Counted from the stretch's first letter, positions 55,723 to 64,000 are shown. The stretch is 64,000 nt of DNA from Acinetobacter sp. MB5 (GCF_003261585.1 NZ_POVU01000008.1:1-64000); one strand, 5' to 3'. Program-made: numbers and translations. Notes: generated by a model from the letters alone, not told the origin.

Positions 55723-57023
55723 CCGAATTACAATTACAGCACACCGATGTTTTGATTATTGGGGCAGGCCCATCAGGCAGTTCAGCCGCCGCCTTGCTGC
55801 GTAAAAAAGGCTATCAGGTGGTGATTTTGGAACGTCAGCATTTTCCACGTTTCTCGATTGGCGAATCGTTATTGCCACAATGTATGGTGTTTTTAGAAGA
55901 AGCAGGATTGCTCGACACGGTGCGTGAGCATGTTGAGGAATTTGCTTTTCAATATAAAAATGGCGCGAGTTTTTTGCGTGGTCAGCAGCGCAGTTTTTAT
56001 GATTTTCGTGAGAAGTTTAGCGCAGGGCCAGGCACGACGTGGCAGGTACGCCGTGCGCCATTTGATCAGCTTTTGGCAAATCAGGCACAAGCCGATGGCA
56101 CAGACATTCGCTATGGGCATGAAGTGATCGCGGTGGATATTGAGGCCGAGCAGCCTGTACTCACCGTGCGCGATGAAGCTGAAAATGTCTATCAGATTCA
56201 GGGCAAGTTTTTGCTAGATGCCAGTGGTTTTGGGCGCATCTTGCCAAAATTCTTGGACTTGGAAAGTCCGTCCGATTTCCCCGTGCGCCGTGCAGTCTTT
56301 ACCCATATTGAAGATGGTATTTTGGATGATCCTGAATTTGATCGGGAAAAAATCCTGATTACCGTGCATGAGAAAGATCACCGTGCATGGTACTGGCTGA
56401 TTCCATTTGCCGATGGTCGCTCTTCATTTGGCGTGGTGGCAGAGCAGAGCTTCTTTGATCACTATGGTTATACAGGCACAGATACGCCTGAAGCTTTAGA
56501 GTCTTTGTTTAAAACGATTTTACAGGATGATCCTGCGCTATCGCATCTGCTGCGACGTGCCCAGTTTGATACCCCTGTGCGGACACTGGTGGGTTACTCC
56601 GCTAATGTCAAACATTTGGCACAGAAGAATTATGCCTTGCTTGGCAATGCAGGCGAGTTTTTAGATCCTGTGTTTTCATCGGGTGTGACCATTGCGTTGA
56701 AGTCATCCAGTTTGGCTGTGCCACTGGTTGAACGAGTTCTGCAAGGTCAAGCGGTTGACTGGTTGGCAGAGTATGAAAAGCCGTTGCGCCAAGGCATTCA
56801 GGTGTTCCGTGCTTATGTCGAGTCATGGTATAGCGGTGAATTTCAAGAGGTGGTGTTTAGCCAGAACCAGCATGTGAAATTACGTGAAATGGTGGCTTCT
56901 TTACTGGCAGGTTATGCATGGGATGCCAGCAATCCGATTCATAAAAATGCCAAACGCCGCCTGACAATGATTGCCGAGTATTGTCGTGAAGGCTTGCCTC
57001 AGGAACAGCTTTTAGGAGGCTAA
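55719..57023 (+). CDS. FAD-dependent oxidoreductase, halogenase-like
   Basis: A 434-residue flavoprotein. GAGPSGSSAAALL near residue 16 and FPRFSIGESLLP near residue 43 bind FAD. Halogenase-type motifs follow: a lysine in FQYKNGASFLRG near residue 77 and WYWLIPF (fits WxWxIP) near residue 228. The protein also has GEFLDPVFSSGVTIAL. These features are shared by FADH2-dependent phenol halogenases and by non-halogenating relatives. In xanthomonadin clusters similar genes are thought to brominate the aryl head. No flavin reductase gene is adjacent. Overlaps the MMPL gene. Confidence 0.75.
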   Translation: MTELQLQHTDVLIIGAGPSGSSAAALLRKKGYQVVILERQHFPRFSIGESLLPQCMVFLEEAGLLDTVREHVEEFAFQYKNGASFLRGQQRSFYDFREKFSAGPGTTWQVRRAPFDQLLANQAQADGTDIRYGHEVIAVDIEAEQPVLTVRDEAENVYQIQGKFLLDASGFGRILPKFLDLESPSDFPVRRAVFTHIEDGILDDPEFDREKILITVHEKDHRAWYWLIPFADGRSSFGVVAEQSFFDHYGYTGTDTPEALESLFKTILQDDPALSHLLRRAQFDTPVRTLVGYSANVKHLAQKNYALLGNAGEFLDPVFSSGVTIALKSSSLAVPLVERVLQGQAVDWLAEYEKPLRQGIQVFRAYVESWYSGEFQEVVFSQNQHVKLREMVASLLAGYAWDASNPIHKNAKRRLTMIAEYCREGLPQEQLLGG

Positions 57024-57024
57024 T

Positions 57025-57561
57025 ATGCACAGATACGGACGGATTGTTTTGCTCGGGCTGGTGTGTAGTTTGAGTGCCTGTCAGTCGTTTTATCCCAAAG
57101 CACCTGCATTGGCTGCACCAGCATGGCAGGCGCAGCAGTACCAGCGCCAAGATCAGGTCGAAGTACAGTGGAAACAGCAAAGTTTTAGTTTTCTGCTCTA
57201 TCAGCAGCAGCAAGGTAAAAACCTTAGCATGTTGGGACTGAGTCTGACAGGACAGGTGTTGTTTAAACTGCAATTTGATGGGCAAAAGGTCAAGGTGGAA
57301 CAACGGATTGAGCAAATGCGCTTGTTGCCATTTGACTTTGTGGTGCGTGATATTTTATTTGCGACTTATCCCAAGTTTGCAGAATCAGGACAGCCCGATG
57401 TTGAAGTCAAACAGCAGGGTGATACCCAGCAAATCGAGATTGCCCAGCAGCATGTACTGACCATTCAAAAGCAGGCAGACAGTATTCAACTGGACAATTT
57501 ACATGTACCGTACACCATTGTCTTTAGCCCAATCGATGATGCTTTACAGGCAGGAAATTAA
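57025..57561 (+). CDS. DUF3261 lipoprotein of the aryl polyene operon
   Basis: A 178-residue lipoprotein. The signal peptide ends in the lipobox SLSACQSFYP with the cysteine near residue 20. The mature part is a beta-rich DUF3261 domain (FSFLLYQQQQGKNLSMLGLSLTGQVLFKLQFDG). It is typical of APE clusters (ApeN-like by position), probably an outer-membrane acceptor. AGGAGG is directly upstream of the ATG. The stop overlaps the next start by one base. Confidence 0.83.
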   Translation: MHRYGRIVLLGLVCSLSACQSFYPKAPALAAPAWQAQQYQRQDQVEVQWKQQSFSFLLYQQQQGKNLSMLGLSLTGQVLFKLQFDGQKVKVEQRIEQMRLLPFDFVVRDILFATYPKFAESGQPDVEVKQQGDTQQIEIAQQHVLTIQKQADSIQLDNLHVPYTIVFSPIDDALQAGN

Positions 57562-58760
57562 TGTCAGCGCAGATTCAACATTTAACCGCCGTCGGCATTC
57601 AGTGTAGTGCCAGTTTATCGGCTTTGGGCGCTCGTGCACAGGATGTGCGCCAAGCCTTGACCCAACGTGAAAGTTGCCTGAGTGCCCGAGAAGATTTGCT
57701 TTTGGGGCAAAGCTGTTTAGTTGGCGCTTATACAGGCGAGGTATTTCAGCAGGATTTACCGAGTCATTTACAGGTTTTAGATTCGCGCAATTTACGTCTG
57801 GCGATTACCGCTTTACAGCAAATTGAAGCGCAAGTGCAGGCTTATACGGCACAGTTTCCCCGTCAGCGTTTGGCGGTGATTGTCGGCACATCGACCTCAG
57901 GCATTGCCGACAATGAACAGGTCTTGCAACAGCATTTTTCAGGTCAGGCGCATCCCCCGATTTTCTACCAGAAACAGGAAATGAACAGCCTCGCACAAGG
58001 CTTAAAACAGTATCTCAACTGGGAAGGGATTGCTTATAGCATTTCCACAGCCTGTTCATCGAGTGCCAAAGCTTTTGCTGCGGGACAGCGCTTACTCAAT
58101 GCCGATCTTGCCGATGCGGTGTTGGTCGGTGGTGTGGATACCTTGTGTCAGTTGACCCTAAACGGTTTTAACAGTCTGGAAAGCCTGTCGAATAGCATTT
58201 GCTGCCCTTGTGGGGTAGATCGAGATGGCATCAATATTGGTGAAGCCGCCAGTCTATTTTTACTCAGTAAAGAATCTGCACCCGTGATGTTGCTCGGTAC
58301 GGGCGAGTCGATGGATGCATGGCATATTTCTGCGCCGCATCCTGAAGGACGTGGGGCACAGCAAGCCATGCAACAGGCTTTGGCTGCTGCAGGTTTACAG
58401 CCCACCGATATTGATTATCTGAATTTGCATGGTACAGCCACTCCACAAAATGATGCGATGGAGATTAAAGCCGTGCGTCAGGTGTTTGGTTCACATCAAG
58501 TCCATTTGAGCAGTACCAAGCATCAGACAGGACATTGTTTGGGAGCAGCAGGTGCGCTTGAGGCTTTTATTTGCCAGCAAGTTCTGCTCGATCAGTCTTG
58601 GTTGCCGCTACATCAGGCAGGGCAGATTGACCCTGAATTGATAGATCAGAACTATGTGCAGCAAGCTCTGCACCATCAATCCGTGAACTATGCCATGAGC
58701 AATTCTTTTGCCTTTGGTGGCAGTAACATTAGTCTCATTTTTGCAAGGCAACAGCCATGA
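57561..58760 (+). CDS. beta-ketoacyl-ACP synthase A of the aryl polyene operon
   Basis: A 399-residue FabF-like ketosynthase with the full Cys-His-His triad: STACSSSAKAF near residue 161, NLHGTATPQND near residue 290, and STKHQTGHCLGAAGALEA near residue 322. As the active KS it would condense malonyl units with the chain-length factor (ApeO-like by position). Overlaps the dehydratase gene by four bases. Confidence 0.92.
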   Translation: MSAQIQHLTAVGIQCSASLSALGARAQDVRQALTQRESCLSAREDLLLGQSCLVGAYTGEVFQQDLPSHLQVLDSRNLRLAITALQQIEAQVQAYTAQFPRQRLAVIVGTSTSGIADNEQVLQQHFSGQAHPPIFYQKQEMNSLAQGLKQYLNWEGIAYSISTACSSSAKAFAAGQRLLNADLADAVLVGGVDTLCQLTLNGFNSLESLSNSICCPCGVDRDGINIGEAASLFLLSKESAPVMLLGTGESMDAWHISAPHPEGRGAQQAMQQALAAAGLQPTDIDYLNLHGTATPQNDAMEIKAVRQVFGSHQVHLSSTKHQTGHCLGAAGALEAFICQQVLLDQSWLPLHQAGQIDPELIDQNYVQQALHHQSVNYAMSNSFAFGGSNISLIFARQQP

Positions 58761-59188
58761 TTCAGGATGCAACGGCATTTATTCCCCATCAAGCCCCAAT
58801 GGTGTTTGTCGATACCGTCAGCGAATTTGGCGAAGACTATGCCATCACTCAACTGACCATTCGCCCTGAACTGATGTTTTGTGAAGCGGAAGGTTTGCCA
58901 AGCTGGGCAGCCATTGAAATCATGGCGCAAACCGTGAGTGTTTTTGCAGGTCGGCATGGGCAGCAGGGCGGCGAAGCGCCAAAAATTGGTTATTTACTCG
59001 GTACACGCAAAATGCAGTTGCCTGTATCGCATTTCGCGCTTGGGTCGACTTTGACCATTCGGGCGCAGCAATCTTATCTGCATGAAGGCTTGGGACAATT
59101 CCAGTGTGAACTGCACTATGAGCAGCATTGTATTTCTGCGGTGCTCAGTGTTTACCAGCCCAATGAACAACCACAATTAGGAAAATAA
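58757..59188 (+). CDS. hotdog 3-hydroxyacyl-ACP dehydratase of the aryl polyene operon
   Basis: A 143-residue hotdog protein of the FabA/FabZ-like APE type (ApeP-like by position). The N-terminal histidine in IPHQAPMVFVD near residue 11 and the glutamate in AIEIMAQTVSVF near residue 54 are the likely catalytic pair. It may act with the dehydratase domain fused to the ligase. Overlaps the ketosynthase; the ketoreductase follows after five bases. Confidence 0.85.
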   Translation: MIQDATAFIPHQAPMVFVDTVSEFGEDYAITQLTIRPELMFCEAEGLPSWAAIEIMAQTVSVFAGRHGQQGGEAPKIGYLLGTRKMQLPVSHFALGSTLTIRAQQSYLHEGLGQFQCELHYEQHCISAVLSVYQPNEQPQLGK

Positions 59189-59193
59189 ACGTC

Positions 59194-59919
59194 ATGAACA
59201 GACGAATTTTAGTCACGGGCTCTAGCCGTGGCATTGGACGTGCCATTGCACTACAGTTAGCCGCCGCAGGCTTTGATATTACGGTACATGCCCGTTCGCG
59301 TATGCAGGATGCCGAAGCGGTGGTCAGTCAGATTCAGGCTTTAGGACGTAATAGCCATGCACTGCAATTCGATGTCAATGACCGAGAAGCGGTGCGTCTG
59401 TGTTTAGAGCTGGACATTGAACAGCATGGCGCATTTTATGGGGTGGTGCTCAATGCAGGCTTAACCCACGATGGAGCATTTCCTGCATTAACCGACAATG
59501 ATTGGGATGAAGTCATCTCCACCTCGCTGGACGGTTTTTATAACGTGGTCAAACCGCTGATCATGCCGATGATTCACCTCAGAAAAGGCGGACGAATTGT
59601 CACCATGTCATCGGTATCAGGCATTATGGGCAATCGTGGTCAGGTCAATTACAGTGCGGCAAAAGCAGGCTTGATCGGGGCGACCAAAGCTTTGGCAATG
59701 GAACTGGCAAAACGCAAAATTACGGTGAACTGTGTCGCTCCAGGGTTGATCGAAACTGAAATGGTCACCGATGAAGTCAAGGAGCATGCCCTAAAAATGA
59801 TTCCAATGCAGCGCATGGGGCAGGTCGACGAAGTGGCTAGCGTGGTTAAATTCCTGTGTTCAGATGAAGCGGCCTATATCACCCGTCAGGTGATCTCGGT
59901 GAATGGAGGTCTGATCTGA
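59194..59919 (+). CDS. 3-oxoacyl-ACP reductase of the aryl polyene operon
   Basis: A 241-residue SDR ketoreductase of the FabG type. NADPH binding is VTGSSRGIGRAIA near residue 6. Catalytic Ser-Tyr-Lys are in MSSVSGIMGNRGQVNYSAAKAG near residue 140. VNCVAPGLIETEM follows. It reduces the 3-keto group in each extension cycle (ApeQ-like by position). The stop overlaps the next ATG by one base. Confidence 0.92.
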   Translation: MNRRILVTGSSRGIGRAIALQLAAAGFDITVHARSRMQDAEAVVSQIQALGRNSHALQFDVNDREAVRLCLELDIEQHGAFYGVVLNAGLTHDGAFPALTDNDWDEVISTSLDGFYNVVKPLIMPMIHLRKGGRIVTMSSVSGIMGNRGQVNYSAAKAGLIGATKALAMELAKRKITVNCVAPGLIETEMVTDEVKEHALKMIPMQRMGQVDEVASVVKFLCSDEAAYITRQVISVNGGLI

Positions 59920-61142
59920 TGAAACGGGTTGTGGTGACAGGCATGTCAGGGATTACCTCATTGGGGCAAACTGCCGATGAGATTTTTGCCAAATTTGCCC
60001 AAGGTCAAAGTGGCGTGCGTTATATGCAGGAATGGGATCAATACACTGATTTGCGTACGCGTTTGGGGGCACCCGTTGATCATTTTGATATTCCCAAACA
60101 TTTTAATCGTAAAGTGATGCGCGGCATGGGGCGTGTGGCGCTGATGTCGGTGATCAGTGCCGAGCGTGCCCTTGAAGATGCAAGCTTACTGAACCATCCG
60201 ATTTTAAGCAGTGGTGAAACAGGCGTAGCTTACGGCTCATCGGCAGGTAGTGTTGATGCGGTCTGTGAAATGGGGCGCATGATTTTGGACAATGACATGA
60301 GCCAGATGAATGCCACAACCTATATCCGCATGATGGCACATACCAGTCTGGTCAATCTGACCGTACATTTCGGAATCAAGGGTTTATCCTTGCCAACTTC
60401 AAGTGCCTGTACATCAGGTTCAATGTCGATTGGTCAGGCCTATGAAGCGATTAAATATGGCAAACAAACCGTAATGCTGGCGGGTGGTGCTGAAGAACTC
60501 AGCGCCCCAGGTGCAGGCGTGTTTGATGTGCTGCTGGCTACCAGTGGCATGAATGAACATCCTGAACAGTCGCCGCGCCCGTTTGATGCCAAACGTGATG
60601 GTCTGGTGATTGGTGAAGGGGCAGGCTGCCTGATTTTAGAAGAATTGGAACATGCTCAGGCACGTGGTGCGCAGATTTATGCCGAAATTATTGGCTATGC
60701 CAGCAATAGCGATGGCACGCATGTGACTCGTCCTGATCAGGCGAGCATGGCACGTTGCATGCAACTGGCACTGAAAGATGCTGACATTGCCCCTGAACAG
60801 ATTGATTATGTCAATGCACATGGCACAGCCACCGATCATGGTGATGTGGCAGAAACTCAAGCCACAGCACAGGTGTTAGGCTATAAACCGATTAGCTCAT
60901 TAAAAAGCTACTTTGGACATACTTTAGGAGCGTGTGGTGCGATTGAAGCATGGCTCAGTATCGAAATGCTGTTGCGTGAGCAATTTATTCCGACTTTAAA
61001 CCTTGATGAAGTTGACTCACTGTGTGGGGAGTTAGACTATATTCGACAACAACCAAAACCAATGATGGCACAGACCATCATGACCAATAATTTTGCTTTT
61101 GGTGGGATTAATACCTCACTGATTTTTCAGCGTTATCCATAA
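59919..61142 (+). CDS. beta-ketoacyl-ACP synthase B of the aryl polyene operon
   Basis: A 407-residue FabF-like ketosynthase with active cysteine in TSSACTSGSMSIG near residue 165, and histidines in VNAHGTATDHGD near residue 303 and SLKSYFGHTLGACGAIEAW near residue 335. It differs from the first ketosynthase and is the last biosynthetic gene (ApeR-like by position). It may serve starter or early condensation steps. Confidence 0.92.
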   Translation: MKRVVVTGMSGITSLGQTADEIFAKFAQGQSGVRYMQEWDQYTDLRTRLGAPVDHFDIPKHFNRKVMRGMGRVALMSVISAERALEDASLLNHPILSSGETGVAYGSSAGSVDAVCEMGRMILDNDMSQMNATTYIRMMAHTSLVNLTVHFGIKGLSLPTSSACTSGSMSIGQAYEAIKYGKQTVMLAGGAEELSAPGAGVFDVLLATSGMNEHPEQSPRPFDAKRDGLVIGEGAGCLILEELEHAQARGAQIYAEIIGYASNSDGTHVTRPDQASMARCMQLALKDADIAPEQIDYVNAHGTATDHGDVAETQATAQVLGYKPISSLKSYFGHTLGACGAIEAWLSIEMLLREQFIPTLNLDEVDSLCGELDYIRQQPKPMMAQTIMTNNFAFGGINTSLIFQRYP

Positions 61143-61154
61143 GGACAAACATTC

Positions 61155-61586
61155 ATGATAAAAAAACTGGCACTTACTACAGCACTTTTGACAGGATTCG
61201 CCGTATCTGCCCATGCTGCCGATGATGTTCATCAACTGGATTTTAAACAAGCCGTACAAAGTGCAATGGCAGATGGCACACTGGATGGTTCAGTCAAATT
61301 TTACTTGGCGGGGACACGCTCAGGTGGTCAGGTCTTAAAAAAAGGTGTGGTGACCAATAAGAAGACCAATGGATTTATGAAGTCAGCAGAAGATTCATGT
61401 GACTGGGTTTTACGTTCAGCCTTGATTCAATTGCAAACAGCAGCCAAACAGCGTGGCGCCAATGCCGTGACCAATATTGTGAGTTATTACAAATCCAATG
61501 AAACACGTAGTACCACAACCTATGAATGCCACAAAGGTACAGCTATGGCAGGGGTTGCGTTAAAGGGTGATCTTGTTAAATTTTAA
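61155..61586 (+). CDS. small secreted protein, APE-cluster type, unknown function
   Basis: A 143-residue exported protein with a signal peptide ending near residue 21 (VSAHAADDV). The mature part has two cysteines (EDSCDWVL and TYECHKGT) that may form a disulfide. Relatives are often labelled excinuclease ATPase subunit, but no ATPase motif is present and the label looks wrong. The stretch RGANAVTNIVSYYKSN resembles heavy-metal-binding or YbjQ-type folds. It is the last gene of the operon, 12 bp after the ketosynthase. Confidence 0.72.
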   Translation: MIKKLALTTALLTGFAVSAHAADDVHQLDFKQAVQSAMADGTLDGSVKFYLAGTRSGGQVLKKGVVTNKKTNGFMKSAEDSCDWVLRSALIQLQTAAKQRGANAVTNIVSYYKSNETRSTTTYECHKGTAMAGVALKGDLVKF

Positions 61587-61919
61587 GTTATATGAGTTCG
61601 GGAAAGCTCCTGTTAATTTAGATATTAAGAAATGAATCCTCATGACGGAGTCTTATTATTTTGACTCGAATTTCAGGATTAACTTTCAGTAAGACCTACT
61701 TTTCTTTCGGGAAAAGTAGGCAAAACCACCTTGCGGAGCAATGCTCCTCACTGCAAAACTCGCTTAATGTTAGCTTTTATCAAAAATATCGCAAAACCAG
61801 TATATTGCGAATAATTTTCTGGCTCGAACAGTTGCAGATGACATTTTACCTCTCTGATTTTTGAGAAATATTTCTCTCACGTTATGATATTGAATCACTT
61901 CAGTTAAAGGGACAGTTCC
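61587..61919. repeat. intergenic region with hairpins, candidate dispersed repeat
   Basis: No gene. CCTACTTTTC (61695-61704) and GAAAAGTAGG (61711-61720) form a perfect 10-bp hairpin with a TTTCGG loop, followed by CAAAACCACC and a GGAGC/GCTCC hairpin. Similar stretches occur many times in gammaproteobacterial genomes as I recall. A looser AATCCT/AGGATT stem enclosing GAGTC/GACTC (about 61634-61679) lies before it. AGGGACAG at the end serves the following gene. Confidence 0.5.
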
Positions 61920-62552
61920 ATGAAAATTGAAATTTATTTGCAGTTCCTGTCCCAGCTGGCACCGAAACAGCCCGATACTTTTGCGCATCGGGCTGCATTT
62001 AAACAGTATCAGCAGCAACTGATTTATGCCTATCGGGCAGAGATGCTGGCAGCGCAACTGGGTCTGTCAGCGCAAGATTTGCATTTTGAAAAAACAGAAC
62101 ACGGTAAACCTTTTTTAGGCAATTATCCTGAACTGGCATTTAACCATAGTCATGGTCGTGAGCATTATGCACTGGCACTGAGTCTGTATGTGCAGGATGT
62201 TGGTATTGATATTGAATCTTTGCAGCGTAAAGTGCGTTTTCAGGCACTGGCTGAACATGCATTTCACCCTGAAGAATATCAGCACTGGCAAGCCACAGGG
62301 CAAAGTCCTGAATACTGGTTTCAGGTCTGGACAGCCAAAGAAGCGATTCTCAAAGCTTGTGGTTTAGGAATCCGTTTGAGTCTCAATACGCTCAATACCC
62401 AAGCAGTGGCAGGGCAGCAGCAGGGCTTTTGTCAGCATCCTGAATTAGGGGAATTTCGTTATCAGCATATGGTCTGGAATGATGCGCTGTGTACGGTGGC
62501 ATGGCGAGATGTAGAAGGTGTGACACCTGAAATTCTGTATATCAAGCCATAA
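61920..62552 (+). CDS. 4'-phosphopantetheinyl transferase (Sfp type)
   Basis: A 210-residue transferase that activates apo-carrier proteins with the CoA arm. Key motifs are FNHSHGREHYALA near residue 74, the Mg-binding VGIDIES near residue 97, and WTAKEAILKACGLG near residue 140. The N-terminal half is shortened relative to Sfp but includes KTEHGKPFL. It stands 333 bp behind the aryl polyene operon and probably loads its two ACPs. It appears to be its own transcript, with a terminator behind it. Confidence 0.92.
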   Translation: MKIEIYLQFLSQLAPKQPDTFAHRAAFKQYQQQLIYAYRAEMLAAQLGLSAQDLHFEKTEHGKPFLGNYPELAFNHSHGREHYALALSLYVQDVGIDIESLQRKVRFQALAEHAFHPEEYQHWQATGQSPEYWFQVWTAKEAILKACGLGIRLSLNTLNTQAVAGQQQGFCQHPELGEFRYQHMVWNDALCTVAWRDVEGVTPEILYIKP

Positions 62553-62553
62553 A

Positions 62554-62579
62554 AAAACAGCATCCGAGGATGCTGTTTT
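62554..62579. terminator. bidirectional intrinsic terminator between the Sfp-type gene and secF
   Basis: AAAACAGCATC, CGAG loop, GATGCTGTTTT. It has a T-run on the plus strand and a longer one on the minus strand. Confidence 0.88.
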
Positions 62580-62608
62580 GATGTCTAACCTAAGCTAAAT
62601 ATGATGCA

Positions 62609-63574
62609 TTATTTATGGTCATCTTCAAATTCAGGTTTCACTTGCACAATAAAGTCCTGACGGTTTAAACCACGCCATAATGCAAATGCGGTTGCAATAT
62701 AAATCGAAGAATATGTCCCTGCAAACACCCCGATAATCATTGCAACAGAGAACCAGCGTAAACCTTCACCACCCATAATGAGCATGGCAACTACAACCAG
62801 TAACAAGGTTGCAGAAGTATGTATGGTACGACGTAAGGTTTCAGTCAGTGCAATATCCACCACTTCACGCGGCGATGCACCACGAATCTTACGGAAGTTT
62901 TCACGGATACGGTCAGACACCACGATGTTATCGTTGAGCGAGAAACCAATCACCGCCAGTACTGCCGCTAAGGTGGTCAGGTCAAATGTCCACTGCATGA
63001 GTGCAAAGATCCCTAAAATCACCAAGATATCGTGAAATAGAGACAGGATTGCACCGACAGCCAATTTGAGTTCAAAGCGAATAGTGACATAAATCAGCAT
63101 TAGCACCAATGCCAGTGCCACCGCACCCGCAGAGCGGACATAAAGCTCATTACCCACCTGACCGCCAACAGAATCCACTTTATGCAGGGTCGCGGTGTTG
63201 TTCGGAACCTGAACAGCTTTTGACAAAGTGTTGGTCAGGTCATCGACTTTGAGTTTTTGCACAGGCATACGAATCAACAGATCCGTATTGCTGCCTAGTG
63301 TTTGTACCACTGCATGTTGAAAGCCTGCCGACTCAAGGGATTGAACCACTTGATCCTGATTAACTGCTTTTTGATACGTCACTTCCGCAGCAATACCACC
63401 TGTGAAGTCTAAGCCTAAGTTCAGACCACGATAGGCAATAAAGAAGATGCTGGCAATGGTAATTAAAATTGACGCGAAGGCAGCAGGCTTGCTGATCTTC
63501 ATAAAGCCAATAATACGTTCATTGTCAGGGCGACCGTATTGTTTTGATTTAGGTTGAGTCACATTGGTCATCAT
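62609..63574 (-). CDS. secF: protein translocase subunit SecF
   Basis: A 321-residue inner-membrane protein of the SecDF proton-driven export aid. Six helices surround a periplasmic loop. GLDFTGGIAAEV near residue 55 and IGFSLNDNIVVSDRIRENFR near residue 210 (the conserved acidic/polar helix) are typical. Two adjacent ATGs behind AAGGAGATCG are possible starts (63574 or 63571); the second has better spacing. Immediately downstream of secD, eight bases apart. Confidence 0.96.
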   Translation of the reverse strand: MMTNVTQPKSKQYGRPDNERIIGFMKISKPAAFASILITIASIFFIAYRGLNLGLDFTGGIAAEVTYQKAVNQDQVVQSLESAGFQHAVVQTLGSNTDLLIRMPVQKLKVDDLTNTLSKAVQVPNNTATLHKVDSVGGQVGNELYVRSAGAVALALVLMLIYVTIRFELKLAVGAILSLFHDILVILGIFALMQWTFDLTTLAAVLAVIGFSLNDNIVVSDRIRENFRKIRGASPREVVDIALTETLRRTIHTSATLLLVVVAMLIMGGEGLRWFSVAMIIGVFAGTYSSIYIATAFALWRGLNRQDFIVQVKPEFEDDHK

Positions 63575-63582
63575 CGATCTCC

Positions 63583-64000
63583 TTAAATGCTCAACTTTTT
63601 CAAGTTACGGCTTTTGCCATAAATCAACTGAACAATCGCACGTGTCACGGTAATTGAGGTAAACAACGAGCAGACAATACCGATCATATGCGTGACTGCA
63701 AAGCTTTTAATTGGGCCTGAACCGATGGCGAACAAAATGAATGCCACAATAAACGTGGTCAAGTTCGAGTCAAAAATGGTGTTATAGGCACGCTCATAAC
63801 CTGCCACAATGGCTTGTTTAGGCGAAGCTCCCCATTTCATCTCTTCGCGAATCCGCTCACAGATCAGGACGTTGGCATCCACCGCCATACCAATGGTGAT
63901 GATGATACCTGCAATACCTGGAAGTGATAGCGATGCGCCCAGCCAAGACATAACGGTTAAAATCATGGCAATGTTGAAGACCAAGGCAAAGTTGGCAATC
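63583..64000 (-). CDS. secD: protein translocase subunit SecD, C-terminal part
   Basis: The window holds the last ~139 codons; the gene continues beyond base 64000. The visible part has the helices and the conserved [21 protein letters not shown] near residue 25 of the fragment with the proton-conducting aspartate, then ICERIREE and [17 protein letters not shown]. It would form the secD-secF operon. The first in-frame M codon in the fragment is not a start. Confidence 0.96.
   Translation of the reverse strand, partial: IANFALVFNIAMILTVMSWLGASLSLPGIAGIIITIGMAVDANVLICERIREEMKWGASPKQAIVAGYERAYNTIFDSNLTTFIVAFILFAIGSGPIKSFAVTHMIGIVCSLFTSITVTRAIVQLIYGKSRNLKKLSI

Noticed and set aside
56857..57315. 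152-codon minus-strand ORF opposite the flavoenzyme/lipoprotein junction
   Set aside because: Antisense to two well-supported genes; Leu/His-rich with no domain.
61661..61864. 67-codon ORF in the spacer behind the pigment operon
   Set aside because: It lies in a hairpin-rich repeat-like stretch (FSKTYFSFGKSRQNHL). Similar tiny ORFs are usually translations of dispersed repeats, and it has no ribosome site of note.

Overview
The window looks like chromosomal DNA of an Acinetobacter species (Moraxellaceae, Gammaproteobacteria). The protein sequences, the moderate-to-low GC and the gene order (murI, hemH, rsgA-orn, fabI, holA-lptE-leuS, ilvI-ilvH-ilvC, ndk-rlmN-pilF-rodZ-ispG-hisS-yfgM-bamB-der, secF-secD) all fit. 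No tRNA, rRNA, transposase, integrase or CRISPR array was seen. The species cannot be fixed from the sequence alone.

Layout. 1-14.6 kb holds housekeeping genes: the start of ETF-ubiquinone oxidoreductase, murI, a DUF4062 protein, hemH, a metallo-hydrolase, yacG, a TrmB-like methyltransferase, two flavin or zinc proteins, a fluoride-resistance unit (riboswitch, tiny leader ORF, crcB, DUF190), hopJ-like, an ABC1 kinase, a PAS-GGDEF cyclase, secB-grxC-rhodanese, rsgA and orn. 15-27 kb holds a PuuB-like oxidase, a Bax-inhibitor-like membrane protein, fabI, holA/lptE/leuS and the branched-chain amino-acid operon ilvIHC. ilvIHC is preceded by a leader ORF unusually rich in Leu, Ile and Val, and followed by a duplicated scrap of the ilvC end. 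27-33.3 kb contains an orphan amino-acid binding protein and then a very AT-rich block: 1.1 kb without genes, followed by a four-gene chaperone-usher pilus operon, probably acquired horizontally. 33.4-44.8 kb returns to core genes, ending in the long rlmN-to-der run.

45-61.6 kb is the most remarkable part: a tightly overlapping operon for an aryl polyene (APE) pigment. It encodes a chain-length factor, two ketosynthases, a ketoreductase, two dehydratase-type hotdog domains (one fused to the AMP ligase), two acyl carrier proteins, an aromatic amino-acid ammonia-lyase, a thioesterase, three acyl/glycosyl transferases, and LolA-, MMPL- and lipoprotein-type export proteins. A Sfp-type phosphopantetheinyl transferase follows after a repeat-like gap. 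The ammonia-lyase would supply a cinnamate or coumarate starter. The ligase loads it on a carrier protein, the ketosynthase/reductase/dehydratase set extends the polyene, and the transferases and transporters place it in the outer membrane. Compared with the E. coli/Xenorhabdus APE layout (from memory) this version lacks the methyltransferase and has an ammonia-lyase and a flavin-dependent, halogenase-like enzyme instead. secF and the end of secD close the window on the minus strand.

No wholly new system is evident. The best leads are the fluoride riboswitch with mutually exclusive helices and a mini-ORF, the ilv leader peptide, and the unusual APE starter and tailoring genes.
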